This document shows positions 4,779-8,934 of a DNA stretch of 8,934 bases, one piece after another. The DNA is taken from contig CANGOY010000067.1 of NCBI GenBank assembly GCA_947455585.1, positions 1 through 8,934 on the forward strand, read 5' to 3'. The notes beneath the pieces were generated by a model that saw nothing but the letters and a program-made list of their open reading frames with translations, ran no database searches and had not been told where the DNA came from. The first letter of the stretch is position 1. The number at the start of each line of letters is the position of its first letter. This DNA is from Comamonadaceae bacterium (lineage in GTDB: Bacteria; Pseudomonadota; Gammaproteobacteria; Burkholderiales; Burkholderiaceae_C). Both the position numbers and the translations under genes were made by a program.

Positions 4779-6939
4779 AGTCTTGGCTCAGCGCGTCTAG
4801 CGACTGAGCCAACCCATCGGCTGTCTGTAGCTGATGCATGGGCGGCAACGCCGCAATCAAACGACGGCCATAACCTGTGGTGACCAAGCGGTTGTCGCAC
4901 AGAACCAATACACCTTGGTCAGATTCCGTACGAATCAAACGCCCTGCCCCTTGCTTCAAAGCCACCACGGCCTCTGGCACAAAGTAGTCGTTGAAGGGGC
5001 TTCGGCCTTGTGCCTCTAAGCGTTTGCTGCGGGCTTCAACCAATGGGTCGTTGGGCGGTGGGAACGGCAACTTGTCGATGATGACCAACTGCAACGCATC
5101 ACCCGGCACATCGAAGCCTTCCCAAAACGTGGCTGAGGCCACAAGCACGCAGCCGCCCTCACCCGCTTTGGTACCTTCGCGAAAACGCTCCATCAAATGG
5201 CGCTTGGGCCACTCGCCTTGCACCAAGACTTCGATGCCTGAGCCTTCAAGCTGCTGCTTCATCACATCGCCAATGGCACGCAAGGCACGCAGCGTGGTGG
5301 TGAGCACCAAGGTGCGGCCACCCAAACGACGCACGGCATCACTGGCAAGCGCGGCCACTTGCGCGCTGTGAGCAGGGTCGTTGGGGCGCACGATATCGCG
5401 CGGCACATACAGCGAGGCTTGGGCGGGGTAATCAAACGGGCTGCTCACACGCAGCACGGTGGCGGACTCCAAACCACAAGGCTCGGTGAACCAGCGCAAG
5501 CGCGGGTCGTCGCCCAAAGTAGCGGACGTGAATACCCAAGCGCGTGGACGTGCATCTTCATCGGGACGCATGGGAAACGCGCTGTCGAAGGGTGAAGCTT
5601 CTGTGTCGTTGCCTTGGGAATCCAAGAAACCTGCGCCTGCTTCGTCATGCTCGGCAGCAGGCTGGTCAACCAAAGGCTCATCGTGCCAAGGCGGTGGCTC
5701 TTGGTCAGCGTCGTCTTGGGTCACCGTAGAAGATTGCTTCATCAATCGTTCGCGCACAGTTTCGGCAATGTCTAAAGGCGCTTCCATCAAACGCATCTGC
5801 GAGGCGCTGATGTCTGCCCAGCGCACGGCATCAGGCGCACACGGGTTCAAAAAGGCATCCACACGTTTGGCCACTTCAGACACACGGTCATGCAAGCGCA
5901 TGAAGTCAGGGGCAATTTCGCTGACGGTGTCTAGCGCTTGCAAAGCCTGCACGCAGGCCGCGCCCACATCTTGCAGGGATTGCTCCCACGCACCGGCATG
6001 AATGCCCTCTGGCGCTTCTTCGGTCCAACGCAATTTCACAGCACTGTGGCGCTTGCCGCCCATTAAGCGCAACTCGCGTGCTGCGCGTTCTAAACCCGAA
6101 CACACACCCTGCCAATCGGCTAAGCCGCGCGCCAGTTGCAAACCCGTGGCCAACATGTCACGTGTCACATCAAGCAACTGCGCTGTACCGAGTTGGTGGC
6201 CTAAGAAATTCACACCCACTTCGTTGAGTTGATGCGCTTCATCAAAAATCACCACGCGCACGCTTGGCAGCAACTCAGCCATGCCAGTTTCGCGCACGGC
6301 CATGTCGGCGAAAAACAAATGGTGATTGATGACCACCACGTCTGCCCCCAGCGCTTCGCGACGCGCAGCGTTGACGTGACAGATTTTGAACTTGGGGCAT
6401 TGCGAACCCAAACAGTTTTCACGGTTAGACGTGATGAGCGGAATCAAGGGCGAGCGTTCATCCAAGCCGGGCAGCTCTGCCAAGTCACCGGTGCGTGTGC
6501 TCAGCGACCACGTCTCAACACGCGACAACAAATGCACGGTGTGTCGGTCGGGTATCTGCGTGTCGCGCCGCGCCATTTCCATGCGATGCGTGCACAGGTA
6601 ACTAGAACGCCCCTTGAGCAAGGCCAATCGCACGGGCAAGTTGAGGGCTTGTACCAAGCGCGGCAAATCACGGGCATACAGTTGGTCTTGCAGGGCCTTG
6701 GTGGCGGTGGACAACAACACGCGCTCGCCACTGAGCAGCGCAGGCACCAGATAGGCAAAGGTCTTGCCCACGCCCGTACCCGCCTCCACCACCAAGCTGC
6801 CGCCGTGCGCCACAACATCGGCCACAGCGAGCGCCATGTCGGTTTGGCCTTGACGCGGGCTGAAGTGGTCGGTGGCGCGAGCCAGCACACCTAAAGGTGC
6901 GAAGGCTTCTTGCACCAAGTCGCGCAAAGGATGGCTCAT
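4747..6939 (-). CDS. yoaA: XPD/DinG-family Fe-S DNA helicase, YoaA type (often annotated dinG)
   Basis: This 730-residue protein is an ATP-dependent 5'-3' superfamily 2 helicase with a 4Fe-4S cluster. It belongs to the group that rescues stalled replication; E. coli YoaA works with the chi clamp-loader subunit. Visible in order: Walker A EAGTGVGKT (52-60, Lys59); four probable cluster cysteines Cys116 (GRSSYLC), Cys176, Cys181 and Cys187 (NCLGSQCPKFKIC); DEAH at 233-236; TSATL at 471-475; SATFWEGFDVPGD at 602-614; and motif VI QGAGRLIR at 663-670. No exonuclease domain is present. Phrases such as LLKGRSSYLC and INHHLFFADM fit YoaA better than DinG proper. It is longer than E. coli YoaA (about 636), partly through an acidic insert (401-463). 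Its ATG overlaps the stop of the upstream gene in an ATGA. Confidence 0.94.
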   Translation of the reverse strand: MSHPLRDLVQEAFAPLGVLARATDHFSPRQGQTDMALAVADVVAHGGSLVVEAGTGVGKTFAYLVPALLSGERVLLSTATKALQDQLYARDLPRLVQALNLPVRLALLKGRSSYLCTHRMEMARRDTQIPDRHTVHLLSRVETWSLSTRTGDLAELPGLDERSPLIPLITSNRENCLGSQCPKFKICHVNAARREALGADVVVINHHLFFADMAVRETGMAELLPSVRVVIFDEAHQLNEVGVNFLGHQLGTAQLLDVTRDMLATGLQLARGLADWQGVCSGLERAARELRLMGGKRHSAVKLRWTEEAPEGIHAGAWEQSLQDVGAACVQALQALDTVSEIAPDFMRLHDRVSEVAKRVDAFLNPCAPDAVRWADISASQMRLMEAPLDIAETVRERLMKQSSTVTQDDADQEPPPWHDEPLVDQPAAEHDEAGAGFLDSQGNDTEASPFDSAFPMRPDEDARPRAWVFTSATLGDDPRLRWFTEPCGLESATVLRVSSPFDYPAQASLYVPRDIVRPNDPAHSAQVAALASDAVRRLGGRTLVLTTTLRALRAIGDVMKQQLEGSGIEVLVQGEWPKRHLMERFREGTKAGEGGCVLVASATFWEGFDVPGDALQLVIIDKLPFPPPNDPLVEARSKRLEAQGRSPFNDYFVPEAVVALKQGAGRLIRTESDQGVLVLCDNRLVTTGYGRRLIAALPPMHQLQTADGLAQSLDALSQDFISRTSTTTF
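4783..4812. other. Hairpin at the bamD/yoaA convergence, inside yoaA coding sequence
   Basis: Five nucleotides past the bamD stop, TTGGCTCAG (4783-4791) and CTGAGCCAA (4804-4812) are exact inverted repeats. Inside them CGC (4792-4794) can pair with GCG (4800-4802), leaving a bulged A and a 5-nt loop, for about 12 pairs in all. The sequence also encodes the yoaA C-terminal region (residues about 710-719, LAQSLDALSQ). No U tract follows on the plus strand, so it is not a textbook terminator. Its place directly after bamD suggests it may define or protect the bamD mRNA 3' end. The structure is seen; the role is inferred. Confidence 0.45.
5551..5739 (-). other. yoaA: Acidic low-complexity insert in the YoaA helicase
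   Basis: These codons encode residues about 401-463 of the helicase, between the region after the DEAH box and the TSATL motif (471-475). The stretch is rich in Asp, Glu, Pro and Ala (for example DDADQEPPPWHDEP and QPAAEHDEAG) and has no helicase motif. It is probably a disordered linker or a surface loop. Much of the excess length over E. coli YoaA falls here. The composition is seen; disorder is inferred. Confidence 0.6.
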
Positions 6940-7472
6940 TGACCAGGCACTGGCAGTGGTGCGGCGGGCTCTTTGGTACGCTCGCGCAGCTTCTTCTCGA
7001 CGTCGGCACGATGCTGAGCGGCGTCACGCTGCTTTTGCTCGTAATCACCACGTTTGGTGCCTTGCAACTCGTGGTCTATTTGCTTTTGCGCATTCGCGTC
7101 AGCACGCACTTTTGCAGCAGAGATGGACTCGGCACGTTGCGCCTCTGCCCTCTTCTGCTCAGCTTCACTGTTACGTTCAGCCACGTTGCGACGCGTCTCT
7201 TCTGCATGAATCTGACGCTCTTGCGCGTTAAAGCGCAGCTCTTCTTTGCGCAGCGCCGCATTGGCTTCGATGCGGCGGTCACGCGCCTTCAAGCGACAGC
7301 TGGTGACATCGAAGTTTTGATAACACAACTTCATGTCTTGTCTGTATTGGTCTTCAAGCTGCTGGCGTTCCAGCGTCAAACGAACGCGCTCTTCATTGCG
7401 CTCCTCGTCGGTCGGAAACCCGAATGCAGCAACGCACACAGATGCCAGCAAACAGAAAAGAACTTTTTTCAT
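6936..7472 (-). CDS. Secreted coiled-coil protein with a CX8C pair, function unknown
   Basis: This 178-residue protein starts with a Sec-type signal peptide (MKKVLFCLLASVCVAAFG, cleavage probably near residues 16-19). The rest is highly charged, rich in Glu, Arg, Gln, Ala and Lys, with heptad-like spacing over about 22-165, consistent with one long alpha-helical coiled coil in the periplasm. Two cysteines, Cys50 and Cys59 (LCYQNFDVTSCR), are the only ones after the signal and could form a disulfide in a helical-hairpin-like segment. The C-terminus is Pro-rich (EPAAPLPVPGQ). I recall similar anonymous proteins in Burkholderiales but no named function. The start overlaps the zapE stop, and its own stop overlaps the yoaA start, each by 4 bp (ATGA). 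This strongly supports a real, co-translated gene despite long open frames on the opposite strand. Confidence 0.85.
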   Translation of the reverse strand: MKKVLFCLLASVCVAAFGFPTDEERNEERVRLTLERQQLEDQYRQDMKLCYQNFDVTSCRLKARDRRIEANAALRKEELRFNAQERQIHAEETRRNVAERNSEAEQKRAEAQRAESISAAKVRADANAQKQIDHELQGTKRGDYEQKQRDAAQHRADVEKKLRERTKEPAAPLPVPGQ

Positions 7473-8578
7473 GTCAAGCCCGTATCCACGGTACGGCGTT
7501 CGAGCGCCAAAAATTCAGCCGATTGCATCTCGTTCAAACGTGACACCGTGCGAGGAAATTCGTGCGACATCGGACCTTCGGTGTACAACTCTTCAGGCGG
7601 CACAGTCGCAGACAACATCAGCTTCACGCGGCGGTCGTAAAGCACATCGATGAGCCATGTAAAGCGGCGTGCTTCAGCCGCTTTATTCACCGGCATATGC
7701 GGCACATCACTGAGCAGAACAGTATGAAATTGACTAGCAATTTCCAAGTAGTCGTTTTGCGAGCGGGGACCACCGCACAAGTCTTTGAAGTCAAACCACA
7801 CCACGCCACCCGCACGGCGACGGGCTTTGATTTCACGCGCTTCGATGTGCAACACGGGGTCTTCGTCTTGGCATTCGGCCAAGCGGTTGAAGGCATCCGT
7901 CATCGCGGCATCGGCCTTCTCCCCCAAGGGGCGCAGGTACAGCTCAACCTGCTCTAGCGTGCGACGGCGGTAGTCTGTGCCGTTATCCACGTTGATGATT
8001 TCCAACTCTTTGTTCAGCAACGCAATCGCTGGCAAGATGCGGTCGCGGTGCATGCCACCTGGGTACAAGTCGTCGGGCTTGAAATTGGAGGTGGTGACAA
8101 AGCCCACGCCGTTGTCAAACAAGGCATCAAGCAGGCGATGCAGAATCATGGCGTCGGTGATGTCGGCCACGTGAAATTCGTCAAAGCAAATCAGTTTGTA
8201 GCGCTTGGACATTTGCTTGCCCAATACATCCAACGGGTTCACGGTGCCTTGCAGCTCACGCAATTCGCGGTGCACCTCGCGCATGAACTCATGGAAATGC
8301 AAACGCGTTTTGCGCTTGATGGGTACGGCCTCAAAAAAGCAATCCATCAAAAAGCTTTTGCCGCGCCCCACACCGCCAAACATGTACACGCCACGCGGAA
8401 TGGCCGGACGGTTGACCAGCTTCTTCAACGAGTTCGAACGCTTCTCTTTGTAAACGGCCCACTCGCTGGCGCAGCGCTCAAGCGCGTCAATGGCTCGCAG
8501 CTGCGCAGGGTCGCTTTGAAAGCCTCGAATTTCGAGTTCTTTGAGGTAGTTTTGGTGGACGGGTTGTTTGGCTGACAT
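7469..8578 (-). CDS. zapE: Cell division protein ZapE (AFG1-like P-loop ATPase)
   Basis: This 369-residue ATPase of the AFG1/LACE1 family matches the length of E. coli ZapE (about 375). In E. coli it associates with the constricting Z-ring and is needed under stress. Motifs: Walker A GGVGRGKS (68-75, Lys74, Ser75); Walker B LICFDEFHV (129-137, Asp133, Glu134); a sensor-like TSN (163-165); the family blocks LYPGGMHRDRILPAI (171-185) and WFDFKDLCGGPRSQNDYLEI (261-280); and a C-terminal FTWLIDVLYDRRVKLMLSA (306-324). The ATG at 8576-8578 is the only sensible start, because an in-frame extension to 8737 would cross the terminator and enter lpdA. The Shine-Dalgarno is poor. It probably heads the zapE-orf-yoaA operon, but no clear promoter is visible in the 26 bp between its start and the terminator. 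Confidence 0.96.
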   Translation of the reverse strand: MSAKQPVHQNYLKELEIRGFQSDPAQLRAIDALERCASEWAVYKEKRSNSLKKLVNRPAIPRGVYMFGGVGRGKSFLMDCFFEAVPIKRKTRLHFHEFMREVHRELRELQGTVNPLDVLGKQMSKRYKLICFDEFHVADITDAMILHRLLDALFDNGVGFVTTSNFKPDDLYPGGMHRDRILPAIALLNKELEIINVDNGTDYRRRTLEQVELYLRPLGEKADAAMTDAFNRLAECQDEDPVLHIEAREIKARRRAGGVVWFDFKDLCGGPRSQNDYLEIASQFHTVLLSDVPHMPVNKAAEARRFTWLIDVLYDRRVKLMLSATVPPEELYTEGPMSHEFPRTVSRLNEMQSAEFLALERRTVDTGLT

Positions 8579-8604
8579 AAGGGCTCTATTGTGCCTTGCC
8601 CATG

Positions 8605-8635
8605 AAAAAAGCCCGCTGTCGCCGGCGGGCTTTTT
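8605..8635. terminator. Bidirectional intrinsic terminator between lpdA and zapE
   Basis: GCCCGC (8611-8616) pairs with GCGGGC (8625-8630). Two more pairs (one T-G, one G-C) can form inside, leaving a TCGC tetraloop. The stem is flanked by six A residues (8605-8610) and five T residues (8631-8635), so it reads as a GC-rich stem plus U tract on both strands. On the minus strand it follows the lpdA stop by about 28 nt, so lpdA is the transcript it ends. It also separates lpdA from zapE. Confidence 0.9.
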
Positions 8636-8658
8636 AGACGCAAAGCGGTTGAAATTGA

Positions 8659-8934
8659 TTAGAAGTTCAACGTGCGTTTGTCCACCGCCAAAGCAGCCTC
8701 TTTCGTGGCTTCTGACAACGAAGGATGTGCGTGGCAAATGCGTGCGATGTCTTCGGCAGACGCCTTGAATTCCATCGCCACCACGGCTTCAGAAATCAAC
8801 TCAGACACCTGTGGACCCACCATGTGCACGCCCAAGACTTCGTCGGTCGTGGCATCAGCCAAGAACTTCACCATACCAGTGGTGTCGCCCAAAGCGCGTG
8901 CACGGCCGTTCGCGAGGAACGGGAATGTGCCAGC
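8659..8934 (-). CDS. lpdA: Dihydrolipoyl dehydrogenase (E3), C-terminal part only
   Basis: These are the last 91 residues of a minus-strand gene whose 5' end lies beyond the right edge. E3 is a homodimeric FAD flavoprotein that reoxidises dihydrolipoamide to lipoamide with NAD+ in the 2-oxoglutarate and pyruvate dehydrogenase complexes. The fragment is the dimerisation domain: FPFLANGRARALGDT, then VLGVHMVGPQVSELISEAV (fragment residues 33-51). The active-site motif HAHPSLSE follows at 68-75, with the His-Glu dyad (His70, Glu75) that acts across the dimer interface. The C-terminus KRTLNF is typical of Burkholderiales Lpd by recall. I would expect the sucA/sucB (odhAB) genes upstream, in which case this is the 2-oxoglutarate dehydrogenase E3. 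That cannot be seen here. Confidence 0.96.
   Translation of the reverse strand, partial: AGTFPFLANGRARALGDTTGMVKFLADATTDEVLGVHMVGPQVSELISEAVVAMEFKASAEDIARICHAHPSLSEATKEAALAVDKRTLNF

Noticed and set aside
5459..6001. Plus-strand open frame of 180 codons
   Set aside because: It is a Ser/Ala-rich shadow of the helicase middle region, with no ribosome-binding site or family motif.
6229..6894. Plus-strand open frame of 221 codons
   Set aside because: It is entirely antisense to the conserved N-terminal half of the helicase, including Walker A and the Fe-S cysteines; no recognisable protein features.
6897..7640. Plus-strand open frame of 247 codons, hydrophobic in parts
   Set aside because: It lies antisense to the yoaA start, the small secreted-protein gene and the zapE 3' end. 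The minus-strand genes have a signal peptide, ATGA overlaps and known motifs, while this frame has none.
8579..8737. Upstream in-frame extension of zapE
   Set aside because: It would run through the strong terminator and into the lpdA coding region; the ATG at 8576-8578 gives the normal family length.
1..8934. Mobile element, CRISPR array, phage or defence system
   Set aside because: No transposase, integrase, spaced direct repeats, attachment-like duplications or defence domains; all genes are recognisable housekeeping families except the small coiled-coil protein.

Overview
The window is a stretch of bacterial housekeeping chromosome. The protein families and gene order point to a betaproteobacterium of the order Burkholderiales, most likely Comamonadaceae-like. 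This rests on recalled family resemblance and synteny (lpdA next to zapE, divergent rluD/bamD, scpB-rluB-ndk-rlmN), not on a database search. By eye the DNA is moderately GC-rich and evenly coding. I see no mobile element, tRNA, rRNA, CRISPR array or prophage gene.

All genes but one are on the minus strand, so the window is best read from right to left. (1) At 8659-8934 is the C-terminal end of lpdA (dihydrolipoyl dehydrogenase), closed by a clear bidirectional intrinsic terminator at 8605-8635. (2) At 6936-8578 is a tightly coupled three-gene unit: zapE (AFG1-like ATPase), a small secreted coiled-coil protein of unknown function, and yoaA (XPD/DinG-family Fe-S DNA helicase). Both junctions are 4-bp ATGA overlaps. 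(3) At 3966-4778 is bamD, the only plus-strand gene. It converges on yoaA with a 32-bp overlap of coding ends and diverges from rluD. (4) At 2911-3954 is rluD (23S rRNA pseudouridine synthase), followed by a probable weak terminator. (5) At 1-2756 is scpB-rluB-ndk-rlmN: a chromosome-condensation subunit, a second 23S pseudouridine synthase whose start overlaps scpB by 11 nt, nucleoside diphosphate kinase, and the first 25 codons of the 23S/tRNA methyltransferase rlmN.

Together the genes serve ribosome maturation (RluB, RluD, RlmN), outer-membrane assembly (BamD), chromosome segregation and repair (ScpB, YoaA), cell division (ZapE), nucleotide balance (Ndk) and central metabolism (Lpd). I find no convincing new multi-gene system. 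The points worth a second look are small: a shared palindromic Shine-Dalgarno element between the rluD and bamD start codons (both non-ATG), the uncharacterised secreted Cys-pair coiled-coil protein locked between zapE and yoaA, a long Arg/Gly-rich tail on RluB, and palindromes or hairpins upstream of ndk, between ndk and rlmN, and at the bamD/yoaA convergence.
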